Shown here: in pieces, positions 9,537 to 20,379 of the stretch
Numbering within the stretch: the first letter of the stretch is position 1
Layout: each line of letters begins with the position of its first letter
Assembly (NCBI RefSeq): GCF_002343915.1
Contig: NZ_NETK01000001.1
Coordinates: 2,046,001 to 2,110,000 of the forward strand
Direction of reading: 5' to 3'
Length of the DNA stretch: 64,000 bases
From: Nannocystis exedens
Lineage (GTDB): Bacteria > Myxococcota_A > Polyangia > Nannocystales > Nannocystaceae
Notes under the pieces: generated by a model
Seen by the model: the letters and a program-made list of their open reading frames with translations, nothing else
Databases searched by the model: none
Told to the model about the DNA's origin: nothing
Position numbers and translations under genes: made by a program

Positions 9537-10166
9537 ATGAAGCGACCCGTGCAGGACGAACACGAGCTTTTGGCCGCGTGGCAGTCTGGCGACGAGGTCG
9601 CCGGCGAGGCGTTGTTCGAGCGTTACTACGAGGGGCTCGCCTTCTTCTTCGCTTCGAAAGCCGGAGAGGACGCGCGCGACCTGATCCAGCGCACCTTTTT
9701 GCTGTTGCTCGAGAACCAGGGCCGCGTGCGCGACAGCGGCAATCTGCACTGCTACCTGTACGGGATCGCGCGCAACGTGCTATATCAATACTACCGCGGC
9801 AAGCGGCGCAACCGCGACCGCTTCGTGCCCGAGGAGGAGTCGTTCGAGGATCTCGTGCCGAGCGCGTCGGCGCTGATCGGCCAGGCCGAGGAGGCCCAGC
9901 TGCTGCTGCAGGCGCTGCGACGGATCCCGCTCGAGTCGCAGGTGATCCTCGAGCTGTACTTCTGGGAGCAGATGACGGCCAAGGAGATCGGCGACGTGCT
10001 CGAGGTGCCCGAGGGCACCGCCCGCACGCGGATCCGCCGGGCCAAGCAGCTGCTCGAAAAGCAGCTCGAGCTGCTGGCGAACTCGCCGCACCTGCTCGAG
10101 AGCACCCTGTCCGACCTCGATGGCTGGGCCAAAAAACTGCGCGCCGCCTGGACGCCGCCCCAGTAG
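9537..10166 (+). CDS. ECF-type RNA polymerase sigma factor
   Basis: 209 residues. Region 2 is visible as ELLAAWQSGDEVAGEALFERYY through DLIQRTFLLLLENQ and LHCYLYGIARNVLYQYYR (about 9-85). Region 4 runs from LRRIPLESQVILELYFWEQM to GDVLEVPEGTARTRIRRAKQLL (about 125-175). A Gln/Leu-rich tail follows. ATG 9537 is immediately preceded by GGGAGG with no spacer, so GTG 9549 is an alternative start. No anti-sigma gene is adjacent. The gene is convergent with the next lipoprotein gene, 26 bp away. Targets unknown. Confidence 0.9.
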   Translation: MKRPVQDEHELLAAWQSGDEVAGEALFERYYEGLAFFFASKAGEDARDLIQRTFLLLLENQGRVRDSGNLHCYLYGIARNVLYQYYRGKRRNRDRFVPEEESFEDLVPSASALIGQAEEAQLLLQALRRIPLESQVILELYFWEQMTAKEIGDVLEVPEGTARTRIRRAKQLLEKQLELLANSPHLLESTLSDLDGWAKKLRAAWTPPQ

Positions 10167-10192
10167 GCGGGGCCGGGTTCGACGCGCCGGGC

Positions 10193-11374
10193 TCACTCCG
10201 GCGGGAGGCACTGACCCTGGTACCACCCGTACACCCCGACCGCGCCGAATGCGTTGAGATGGATCGTGTCGCAGTCCGGCAGGTCGCTCCAGCCGGGGAT
10301 CACGGTCATCGGCGGCGAGTACTCGGGGCGGCGGTGGACCCCGTCCGGGTACTCGATCTCGCCGTTGCCGCTGCAGGGGAAGTCGACGTAGGGCTTCTTG
10401 CAGGTCGCGCCCTTGCGGCCGCTCTGGACGGCGACGTCGCCGTTGTACACGCTCTCCAGCAGGTAGACCCCGAAGCCGATGATCGGCGGCGTCTGGTCGA
10501 GCTCGTCGAACAGCGGCGGGTCGTTCTTCAGATCCTTGAGCCGGACGGGCGTACCGTGCTCGGTCAGCGCGCTGTACTCGCTCGTGGTGCCCTGCTTGCG
10601 GAACAGGGCCCGCATGGCGTGGGTGAAGCCGTTGTAGTCGGCGACGCCGTAGTTGCGCGCGCCGCCGGTGTTGGGCAGCACCTTGCCGCGGGTGTAGCCC
10701 TTGGCCTCGGCGTAGCCGTCGCAGGCGAGGGTGAACCGGGCCGAGGTCGACGGGATCAGCTCGGCGAGGCCGTCATCGAAGTTGGTGACCACCCAGGTGG
10801 CCTGGACGTCGGGCAGCATCACCACCCTGCGCGTGCCGTCCTCACCGCCGGCGGGGCAGATGTCGTACTGGAACTTCGGCGACGTCTGGCCGGTCAGCGG
10901 GTCGAGGTTGGCCTTGATGCGGTACTTGTAGACGGGGAGCGCGCCGCTGCTGTCGATCATCTCGTCCTGGATCTCCATCTTCGCGGTCGTCACCTGGCCG
11001 CCCTGCGCGATCGACAGGTCGATGACGGTCCCTACGCAGCTCTGCCACCCGAGGGCGGCGGTCGTTGGGCTGACCTCGCACCTGGCCCCGTCGGTGACGC
11101 GCAGCTGGGCGTACGGCAGGCCGTTCTTGGTCAGCCCGGTCCACTGGACCGAGGTGGTGCCGTCTGGCGAGGTGACGGCGGTCGTGTCCTCGCTCAGGTT
11201 CGAGATGTTGAACGTGCCGACGTGCGGCGACTGCGTGCAACCGGTGCCGCCGCAGCGGAACGCCACCGCCTCGTCGGGGTCGAGCCGGGCGTCGTCGGTC
11301 TCGTCGTCCAGGTCGCAGCCGGTGAAAGCAAACAGGGTACCAAGCGAAAGAATAATCAGGGTCGAAGTGCGCAT
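10193..11374 (-). CDS. Secreted lipoprotein of unknown function (possibly ADYC-related)
   Basis: 393 residues. The signal peptide ends in a lipobox (LFAFTGC, Cys20), followed by a short acidic tether DLDDETDD. The mature protein has several spaced Cys (CGGTGC, ARCEV, LACDG, CPAGG) and a segment GVADYNGFTHAMRAL that resembles the ADYC motif found in surface proteins of marine myxobacteria, with Asn in place of Cys. That relation is tentative. It is probably exported and anchored to the outer membrane. No operon partners. Confidence 0.75.
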   Translation of the reverse strand: MRTSTLIILSLGTLFAFTGCDLDDETDDARLDPDEAVAFRCGGTGCTQSPHVGTFNISNLSEDTTAVTSPDGTTSVQWTGLTKNGLPYAQLRVTDGARCEVSPTTAALGWQSCVGTVIDLSIAQGGQVTTAKMEIQDEMIDSSGALPVYKYRIKANLDPLTGQTSPKFQYDICPAGGEDGTRRVVMLPDVQATWVVTNFDDGLAELIPSTSARFTLACDGYAEAKGYTRGKVLPNTGGARNYGVADYNGFTHAMRALFRKQGTTSEYSALTEHGTPVRLKDLKNDPPLFDELDQTPPIIGFGVYLLESVYNGDVAVQSGRKGATCKKPYVDFPCSGNGEIEYPDGVHRRPEYSPPMTVIPGWSDLPDCDTIHLNAFGAVGVYGWYQGQCLPPE

Positions 11375-11763
11375 CGTGTCGTCTCCAATTTCGGTCGAAG
11401 GCCGTACCTCCGCACTGCTAACTGTTACCGTGGGAGGGAAAGCGATTGCGGTGGACGACAAAAAATTTGTCGCCCGCGCGCGGCGGGTGTCCCGGTCGTT
11501 CTCGCCCTCGAGCAGCGCCTCGCGCGCTCGGTCCAAACGTGGTCGGGTCGGGCCGATGGACAGCGCGAGGGGCCCTGGCTACGTTCTCGGCGGCACTTGT
11601 CGGCGCGCGCGAGGGCACGGGTAGAGCCGACCCGCAGCCCTCCCGGGGTCGATCGGGCCGCAGTGGCCGTCCCCCCGCAACCGCACGCGCGGGAGTACAC
11701 GCGGCCGGCGGGGCTGACCCTCGGAGCGCTCCGGAGCGGCTGCATGCGCGGGATGGAGGAGGT
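11375..11763. other. Divergent intergenic region with a perfect 7-bp inverted repeat
   Basis: CGACAAA and TTTGTCG flank AAA at 11456-11472. It lies 82 bp upstream of the minus-strand lipoprotein start and about 290 bp upstream of the kinase start. The AT-rich centre and symmetry suggest an operator or promoter. GGAGGAGG at 11755-11762 is the ribosome-binding site of the kinase gene. Confidence 0.4.
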
Positions 11764-14763
<3,000 letters not shown>

Positions 14764-14765
14764 TG

Positions 14766-14927
14766 CCCCGGCCGATGACCTGTCCCCGAGGACAGCATCC
14801 CCCTCGGCCCACGGCGCAGCTCGGCCTTCGCCGAGCACGCGCGAGTGCAGCCCCGGCCGATGACCTGTCCCTGAGGACAGCCTCCTCCTCGGCCCCACGG
14901 CGCAGCTCGGCCTTCGCGGAGCACGCG
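14766..14927. repeat. Tandem 85-bp duplication carrying two hairpins
   Basis: Two copies begin with CCCCGGCCGATGACCTGTCC (14766 and 14851) and differ by a few substitutions and an indel. Each holds a perfect 6-bp hairpin, CTGTCC-ccga-GGACAG at 14780-14795 and CTGTCC-ctga-GGACAG at 14865-14880. They lie directly after the stop of the kinase gene, as 3' structures. Confidence 0.65.
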
Positions 14928-14960
14928 TCGCCGACGCTCGACCGCCCGGCCCCCGGCCGC

Positions 14961-14966
14961 TACGCT
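14961..14966 (+). promoter_or_regulatory. Candidate -10 box of a leaderless promoter
   Basis: TACGCT is followed by six bases and then the ATG at 14973. The same hexamer occurs 7 bases before the start at 34290. Confidence 0.4.
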
Positions 14967-14972
14967 TGGTGG

Positions 14973-15635
14973 ATGTCCTTCGCGGCCTGGCGCGCCCGAC
15001 TCCCGCGGCACACGGGCATGTCCGCGCTCGCCCGGATCGCCACGCTGCGCCCGCGCGACGCCGACTTCCACGTCCTCGAGGTCGACCCCGGGAGCCAGTG
15101 GGGCGCGCTGCTGCGGCTCGTCCCGCCGACGCAGTGCTTGCTCGCGGCGGCCGCTGCGGGCCCGAACCTCGAGCGCGAGCTCGCCGCTCGCCTCGGCGGC
15201 GACGCGACGGCGCGGGCCCTGTGCCAGCTCCTGGCAGGACCGTTTCTCCCCGCGCACCCGCTCTGCCCGCTCGACGAGGCGTGGCGCGCACGGCTCCGTC
15301 CGCTGGCGCTCGGCCGCCCCGGGGATCCGGTCGACCACGGCCTCTTTCCCTCGCGCGCGAGCAAGCTGGCCAGGCTGCTCCTGGCCGCCGCCGGGGACTA
15401 CCCCGCCGACGCGGTGCTCCTGGCCGCCCGCGACGCCTACGCCCGCGAGCGGCCGTACCACGGCCACGACGCGCTCGCGTGCGCTCTGGTGTGCGCCGGC
15501 GCCCCCGCCCGCGCGCTGCTGCGCGAGCGCCTGCGAGACACCCGCGCGCACCGGGGCTGGCGCTCGCGCAAGCAGACGCACGCGCTGGGGCGGTGGGCGC
15601 GACGATTCGGGTATATGTCCGAAGAGACAGATTGA
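14973..15635 (+). CDS. Hypothetical protein
   Basis: 220 residues, Ala/Leu/Arg-rich, with no recognised domain, signal peptide or membrane segment. Coding is supported by strong GC bias in third positions and by family-like features (DADFHVLEVDPGSQWGALLRL; RERPYHGHDALACALVCAG). The last codons and the TGA stop lie inside a copy of the TGTCCGAAG repeat (15616-15635), so the repeat supplies the C-terminal residues MSEETD. ATG 14973 follows a TACGCT box with a 6-base gap. Function unknown. Confidence 0.65.
   Translation: MSFAAWRARLPRHTGMSALARIATLRPRDADFHVLEVDPGSQWGALLRLVPPTQCLLAAAAAGPNLERELAARLGGDATARALCQLLAGPFLPAHPLCPLDEAWRARLRPLALGRPGDPVDHGLFPSRASKLARLLLAAAGDYPADAVLLAARDAYARERPYHGHDALACALVCAGAPARALLRERLRDTRAHRGWRSRKQTHALGRWARRFGYMSEETD
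15615..15635 (+). repeat. TGTCCGAAG-type dispersed repeat
   Basis: TGTC-cgaaga-GACA followed by gaTTGACGCTCCCC. This copy overlaps the end of the upstream gene and provides its stop codon. Confidence 0.5.
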
Positions 15636-15690
15636 CGCTCCCCCGCCCGGTGCCGATCGTGCGTATCGCTGGCGCGCGGAAGATCGTCTA

Positions 15691-15714
15691 CCTGTCCGAA
15701 GAGCCAGCTTGACG
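15691..15714 (+). repeat. TGTCCGAAG-type dispersed repeat
   Basis: CCTGTCCGAAGAGCCAGCTT followed by GACG. It is the second of three copies within 180 bp; its stem is imperfect, with only the left arm conserved. Confidence 0.45.
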
Positions 15715-15770
15715 ACCCTCCGCCGGCCAGCGACGGACGCTCGCGCCGACCGACGGCGGCGGTTCGTCCA

Positions 15771-15797
15771 ATGTCCGAAGCGACATCTTGACGCTCC
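15771..15797 (+). repeat. TGTCCGAAG-type dispersed repeat
   Basis: ATGTC-cgaagc-GACAT, a perfect 5-bp stem, followed by cTTGACGCTCCCC as in the copy at 15615. Confidence 0.5.
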
Positions 15798-15833
15798 CCT
15801 CGCCGTCGGCGAGGTCGCACTCGTCGCTCGCCC

Positions 15834-16382
15834 TCACCGCCCATGGACGCGTGCGGCGAACCCTCCGGTCACGGCCCCGCGCTCGCTCGTGATCGCCAGG
15901 TTGCCGCAGATCCAATCCGGCCCGAGCCGAGTGATCGTGACCTCCTGGGTGTCGGCGCTGCGGACAGACGACGCCCCGAGCAGGATCGGCCCGCTTCCTC
16001 CCACGAGCGTGAGCTCGACAGTGGGCTGGAGCAGGCCCGGCACCGCCACCACCCCCCGAGCTGACCGTAGCCGTTGGAGCCGACGCACTGCGGACCCGAC
16101 GCCGGCTCGCGGACTGTCGAGAGCTCCGAGATCCGACGCCGGCTCGCGGACTGTCGAGAGCTCCGAGGCCGACGGTTGGCTCGACGTCACGCCGTCGACC
16201 CGGAGCTCGAGGCCGGCACTCCGTGCATTCTCGGTGGCCGGCCCGCCTCCGGCGTCGGCGGGACCCGTCGTCTTCCCACTCGCCGACATCGACGTCGGCC
16301 CGGTGGGGGTCCTCACGATCGCGCGCCGAGGCTCGACTTGCGCGCGCGAGGAGCCGTATTTTAAACAAGGCCGCGCATGCAC
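15834..16382 (-). CDS. Doubtful or degenerate ORF with an internal duplication
   Basis: An open frame of 182 codons on the minus strand fills most of the gap before the signal peptidase gene. Its C-terminal half (VELTLVGGSGPILLGAS, then ITRLGPDWICGNLAITSE) reads like a real beta-rich protein. The N-terminal half is low complexity and carries a 35-bp near-tandem repeat (16096-16130 and 16133-16167). I see no ribosome-binding site or known family. It may be a decayed small secreted protein or spurious. Confidence 0.25.
   Translation of the reverse strand: MHARPCLKYGSSRAQVEPRRAIVRTPTGPTSMSASGKTTGPADAGGGPATENARSAGLELRVDGVTSSQPSASELSTVREPASDLGALDSPRAGVGSAVRRLQRLRSARGVVAVPGLLQPTVELTLVGGSGPILLGASSVRSADTQEVTITRLGPDWICGNLAITSERGAVTGGFAARVHGR
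16096..16167. repeat. 35-bp direct repeat, 37-bp period
   Basis: Two identical copies beginning CCGACGCCGGCTCGCGGACT and ending GAGCTCCGAG, separated by two bases. This is a recent local duplication in an otherwise poorly coding region. Confidence 0.8.
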
Positions 16383-17768
16383 AGGCGCTCGCTCGCCGCG
16401 GTCGCGGGGCTCGGTGTACTCGTCACGCTGCGATGCGGAGGCGAGCCTTCACTGCCACCCCAGCCGGCGTCGCCGGCGGTCGCGCCCTCGCCCGGCCCCG
16501 CCGACGAGCCCCGCGATCCTGCCCGCTGTGCCCGGTGGACCGGGGCCGCAACGCGCGAGACGTCCACGTCGGACGGCGGCGAAGCTGCCCCGCCGCTCAC
16601 CGCCGTCGTCGACCTCGACGCCGGCCAGGGGCCCGCGATCCGGCAGGATCTGCAAGCCCTCGTCGACGCCGGCTTCCCTGACTTTGCCGATTGCGGCCTC
16701 CGGGCTGCGGACCTGCGATCGCTTCGCGTCGTCGTCAGCCCGTCCGCCGGGGTGCAGGGCCGGATCGTGGGGCTGCCTTCGCTGGCGAAGCTGCGCGTCT
16801 GTCCATTGCTCCCCGACCTCCTCGCCACGGCCGACGCCCGTGGCTGGGTCCTCGAGGACGAACGGCCGGGCGTGCTGCGAGTCCGGGGCCGGCGCACGGC
16901 GCGATTGCCCGACGAAGCGTTCGAGTTCGCCGCGCCCGCCGGGCGATGGTTGCACCTGCGCGCCACGGCGGGCCCCGCGGCCCGGCGCGTGACCGTGACC
17001 GTGGAGGACAGCGACGAGCACGGAATGCTGCTGCGCATCGACGCACCCGCGGAGGTGATCGCCGCCGCCGGCGCGTGGTGCGAGCGCGCGCTGCGGCGGC
17101 AGGAGTCGCTCGCGATCCGCCACATCCGCGATTGTCGCCTGCCCGAGCCCACGACGCTGCACATTCTGCCCGCCGCGCAGGAATCATCGGACTTCGCGGC
17201 CCTGCAGACCGCCATGCGGACCGACCTCTTCGAGACCTTCGAGGTCCACGGGCCCAGCATGCTGCCCACCCTGCGCGACGGCGACGTCATGTTCGTCGAC
17301 AAATTGCGGCGGGGCGAGGTGCCGGCGCGGGGCGACATCGTGCTGTTCGCCGGCGGCGACAACGGCGAGAGGTTGGTCAAGCGGGTGCTCGCGCTCCCCG
17401 GGGAGACGCTGGAGCTGTCCGCCGCGGGCATCCGCATCGACGGCCGCGCCCTGCCCTCGTCCCCGGCTCGAGACAGCGAATCCGCCGCGGCCTGCGCGGT
17501 GCGATTGCTCGCCCAGCAGCTCGACGCCGCCCGCTTCGACTTCATCGCCGACGCCGATACGAGCACCACGACCGTCCGCGTCCCCGAGGGCCACGTGTTC
17601 GTGTTGGGCGACAACCGCCCCGTCTCGCGCGACAGCCGCACGTTCGGCCCGGTCGACGTGCGCAAGATCGACGGCGTCGCCCGCTTCATCGCCTGGAGCG
17701 CGCAGGGCGAGCGCCTCGACTGGGAGCGGACCAGCGCATCGCTCGACCCCGCGACCGCTCCCCCGTGA
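16377..17768 (+). CDS. Signal peptidase I with unusual long N-terminal region
   Basis: 463 residues. The C-terminal half is a signal peptidase I (S26): nucleophile Ser294 in HGPSMLPTLRDGD, general base Lys335 in RLVKRVLALPGE, and box E GDNRPVSRDSR at 411-421. These enzymes remove signal peptides outside the cytoplasmic membrane. Here the catalytic domain is preceded by about 280 residues instead of the usual one or two membrane anchors. This region has a short hydrophobic N-terminus ending in Cys20 (LVTLRC, poor as a lipobox because of Arg at -1), a Pro/Ala-rich linker, and an unrecognised domain with several Cys. ATG 16377 is preceded by a weak AAGG and by TATTTTAAAC. Either a specialised peptidase or an anchored paralogue of the housekeeping LepB. 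Confidence 0.85.
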   Translation: MHRRSLAAVAGLGVLVTLRCGGEPSLPPQPASPAVAPSPGPADEPRDPARCARWTGAATRETSTSDGGEAAPPLTAVVDLDAGQGPAIRQDLQALVDAGFPDFADCGLRAADLRSLRVVVSPSAGVQGRIVGLPSLAKLRVCPLLPDLLATADARGWVLEDERPGVLRVRGRRTARLPDEAFEFAAPAGRWLHLRATAGPAARRVTVTVEDSDEHGMLLRIDAPAEVIAAAGAWCERALRRQESLAIRHIRDCRLPEPTTLHILPAAQESSDFAALQTAMRTDLFETFEVHGPSMLPTLRDGDVMFVDKLRRGEVPARGDIVLFAGGDNGERLVKRVLALPGETLELSAAGIRIDGRALPSSPARDSESAAACAVRLLAQQLDAARFDFIADADTSTTTVRVPEGHVFVLGDNRPVSRDSRTFGPVDVRKIDGVARFIAWSAQGERLDWERTSASLDPATAPP

Positions 17769-17780
17769 CGGCGAACGCCC

Positions 17781-18332
17781 TCACGGCGCCGGCGGTGACA
17801 GCGGGCGGATCGAGTCGAGGAAGCGCGCCCCGTCGCGGCGAGTCTCCGCGTCGTTCGGGCCGATGGCCATGAGGTGGATCATGCGCCCGCCGAGGACCAC
17901 GCAGCGATCTTCCTGCCACCCGCCGCTGGGCAGCGACGCCGACGGCGGCGCGATCCCCGTGACCGCGATGGCCTCCTGGCCGGCGATCGTGAGCTCGCGG
18001 TGAGGCTCGGGGACGAACTTCGACTCGAGAGACGCAGCCTCGCAGTCGATCCGCAGCAGCGACTCGACGGGCACGCCGGGCGCCGGGAGCAGCACGTACG
18101 AGGTGACCTGCAGCATTCCGCGCGACTTGCGATCGAGCACGACGCGCTCGACCTCGGTCACGACCGGCAGCGTGAGCTGCTGCTCCACGGTGACGGTGGG
18201 TGCGCCCGGGAACTCGACGGCGACGCCGGCCGTGCGCGACTCGAAGGGCTGCCAGGTCGGGGCTGGATCCTGGCAGGCGAGCGACGCGAGCAGGGGCACG
18301 AGCGCGAGCGAAGTTCCTGGGCGAGCGGCCAT
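17781..18332 (-). CDS. Small lipoprotein of unknown function
   Basis: 183 residues with a clear lipoprotein signal (VPLLASLACQ, Cys about 20). The mature part (GVAVEFPGAPTVTVEQQL, GQEAIAVTGIAPP, RCVVLGGRMIHLMAIGPND) resembles small periplasmic beta-sandwich proteins in which a PsbP-like fold evaluates a time-course term; I do not assign a family. It is convergent with the signal peptidase gene, 12 bp apart. TATCAT sits 8 bases before the ATG, suggesting a leaderless mRNA. Confidence 0.72.
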   Translation of the reverse strand: MAARPGTSLALVPLLASLACQDPAPTWQPFESRTAGVAVEFPGAPTVTVEQQLTLPVVTEVERVVLDRKSRGMLQVTSYVLLPAPGVPVESLLRIDCEAASLESKFVPEPHRELTIAGQEAIAVTGIAPPSASLPSGGWQEDRCVVLGGRMIHLMAIGPNDAETRRDGARFLDSIRPLSPPAP

Positions 18333-18340
18333 CGACCCGG

Positions 18341-18346
18341 ATGATA
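18341..18346 (-). promoter_or_regulatory. Candidate -10 box of a leaderless promoter
   Basis: TATCAT on the minus strand, 8 bases before the ATG of the small lipoprotein gene at 18332. Confidence 0.4.
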
Positions 18347-18480
18347 CGCCGTCGTCGCGCGCCGTGCCGGTCCGCCGACGCCTGCGGGCGCGCCCGCAGC
18401 TGCCCTCGGACGCGACGAAGCCTCGCCGGCGAATGGCCACACCCGGCCACTCCCCGGATCGCTCGCCGCGGCTTTCGCCG

Positions 18481-19404
18481 CTACTCCGGGCATGCGGTCA
18501 GCGTGCGCAGGAACTTCTCGTGGTCGTGCCCGGTGATGATCCAGGTGCCCGAGCCCGGCATGAGGCGCGAGCCCCAGCCCCCGCGCGCGCGGTACAGTTC
18601 GACCTCGGCCCACGTGCCGATCGAGCGGTCGATCGCGCAGCAGGCGGCGAGCGGGTCGTGGAACTTCTTGCCCGCCGGGCTCTTGTCGAGGTACTTCGCC
18701 ATGCCCTGCCAGATCAGGCGCAGCGACAGGCTGCGGTGCGTGAGCGCGCCGACGCGCGCGTGCACCTCCTGGTCGTAGGAGACGCCGTGACAGACGTTCT
18801 TCGCCACGAAGAAGCGCGCGCCGATGCCCGGATGTACCAGCGCGGCCTCGGCCGAGCGCGGGTCGCCGTTGAGGTTGTAGGTCGGGCAGGTCGTCATGCC
18901 GCGGAACTTGTCGAGCTGGCGCTCGGGCGGCACCACGCCCTCGCCGGCGAAGCCGCCCTGAACCACCAGCGTGCCGACGCGGAAGCCCGGCAGCTGCATC
19001 GCCGCGCCGAGGTTCTTGAGCGGGGCGCCCGTCACGAGCGTCGTCGACTCGTCGCAGTGGGCCATGAGCACCTCGCCGCCGGGGGCCGCGTCGCGCGACG
19101 GCGGGATGTCGCCGAACGCGGCGTAGTGCCACGACGACACGCACAGCCCGCGCCGGCCGTGGCGGCCCTCGCCGGGCTCGCCGCCGTCGCGCGCCGACTT
19201 CGGCAGATGATCGAGGTCGTGCGCGCCGACCGGGATCGACCTGCCGAACCACTCGAGCGCGCGCCGGACCAGCCCGACCTGATCGGGCGTGCCCGGCGTG
19301 ACGGTGACCGCCTTGAGGTTGACCTGCGGGTGCCCGAGCAGCAGGAGCAGCGTCAGAAAGTCGTCCGGGTCGCCGGTCTCCATGTCCCAGACCACGTCGA
19401 GCAT
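18481..19404 (-). CDS. Nucleoside hydrolase family protein
   Basis: 307 residues. The N-terminal DMETGDPDDFLTLLLLLGHP corresponds to the DxDxxxDD calcium-binding signature of inosine-uridine-preferring nucleoside hydrolases, with Glu in place of the second Asp. AVTVTPGTPDQ and ALVTGAPLKNLGAAM-like segments fit the fold. These enzymes cleave the N-glycosidic bond of nucleosides. ATG 19404 is chosen because the family usually begins a few residues before the metal motif; ATG 19422 adds six residues. It is on the same strand as, and 60 bp downstream of, the RiPP exporter operon, so it could be its last gene, although a role there is not evident. Confidence 0.82.
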   Translation of the reverse strand: MLDVVWDMETGDPDDFLTLLLLLGHPQVNLKAVTVTPGTPDQVGLVRRALEWFGRSIPVGAHDLDHLPKSARDGGEPGEGRHGRRGLCVSSWHYAAFGDIPPSRDAAPGGEVLMAHCDESTTLVTGAPLKNLGAAMQLPGFRVGTLVVQGGFAGEGVVPPERQLDKFRGMTTCPTYNLNGDPRSAEAALVHPGIGARFFVAKNVCHGVSYDQEVHARVGALTHRSLSLRLIWQGMAKYLDKSPAGKKFHDPLAACCAIDRSIGTWAEVELYRARGGWGSRLMPGSGTWIITGHDHEKFLRTLTACPE

Positions 19405-19464
19405 GCGCGCCGGAGTGTACACGGCCGGCGAGAGGCCGCGCCGCGACGGCGAGACCTGCGGCCC

Positions 19465-20379
19465 TCACCGCGCGACGAATTCCACCTGCCCCACCGTGCC
19501 CACCCGCAGCGCCGCGAGCGGTCCGTCCGCCGGCGCCAGCCGGGCCTCCGCGAACACGAGGCGCGTCCCCGCGTCGATCTCGGGCGCGATCGCGGTCACC
19601 TCGCCCGTCACCGTCAGCCCCTCGGCGACGAACGCCACCCGCACCGGCGCCCCCAGCCGCAGCGCCTCGCTGCGCTCCTCGGGGACGGCGAACCGCACGA
19701 GCCGCGCGTCCGAGATCAGCTGCACCACCGGTCGGCCGAGCTCGAGCGTCGCGCCCGCGTCGACGTAGCGGCGCGCGATCGCCCCCGCGAACGGGGCCCG
19801 CAGCTCGGCCTCGACGATCTTCGCCGCGGCGTCCTCCACCGTGCTGCGCTGCTGCCGGAGCGAGGCGCTGGCGCTGCGCTTGCGGGCCGCGGCCAGCCGC
19901 TCGGCGTACCGGTGCTCGCGCAGCTCGGCCCCCGAGACCACGCCTTCGAGCTGCTCGGTGTCGGCGCGCGTCTCCTTGGCCCGCTGCAGCTCGAGCTCGA
20001 GCCGCTCGAGCTCGGCCTTGCTCGCCTCCCAGGCCGCGGTCGCGGCCGCGAGCTCGTGGCGCTCCTCGCGGACATCCAGCGCGGCGACCACCTCGCCCTC
20101 GCGGACGTGGTCGCCGACCTGCACGTCCAGCCGCTCGAGCCGCGCGAACTCCGGGGCCGTCAGCACGACCTCGGCCTCGGGCACGAGCACGCCGACCATC
20201 GGCTCCGCGGCGACCATCGTCGCAGCCACCGGCACCTCGTCCGGGCGCAGCTCGCCGCGATGACGTGGACCCTCGTCGGCGGCCTCGCCGCGATCACACC
20301 CGCTCATGAATGCGAGCGCGAGCCCCCAGGCTCCGGCCCACGCCAGCCACCGTCTCCTCGCTCCTGCCGCGCGCGTCAT
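19465..20379 (-). CDS. Periplasmic adaptor (RND/HlyD-type membrane fusion) lipoprotein
   Basis: 304 residues. The signal ends in the lipobox AFMSGC (Cys28). The lipoyl-like halves (RLERLDVQVGDHVREGEVVA and ELRAPFAGAIARRYVDAGAT) flank a coiled-coil hairpin rich in Glu/Ala/Leu at about 105-180, and a beta-barrel domain follows (VTGEVTAIAPEIDAGTRLV). This is the architecture of efflux adaptors. The ATG overlaps the stop of the C39-ABC exporter gene as ATGA (20376-20379), so it is made with the exporter. It is the second adaptor in the operon and more RND-like than the HlyD protein, possibly bridging to an outer-membrane TolC-type channel encoded elsewhere. Confidence 0.88.
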   Translation of the reverse strand: MTRAAGARRRWLAWAGAWGLALAFMSGCDRGEAADEGPRHRGELRPDEVPVAATMVAAEPMVGVLVPEAEVVLTAPEFARLERLDVQVGDHVREGEVVAALDVREERHELAAATAAWEASKAELERLELELQRAKETRADTEQLEGVVSGAELREHRYAERLAAARKRSASASLRQQRSTVEDAAAKIVEAELRAPFAGAIARRYVDAGATLELGRPVVQLISDARLVRFAVPEERSEALRLGAPVRVAFVAEGLTVTGEVTAIAPEIDAGTRLVFAEARLAPADGPLAALRVGTVGQVEFVAR

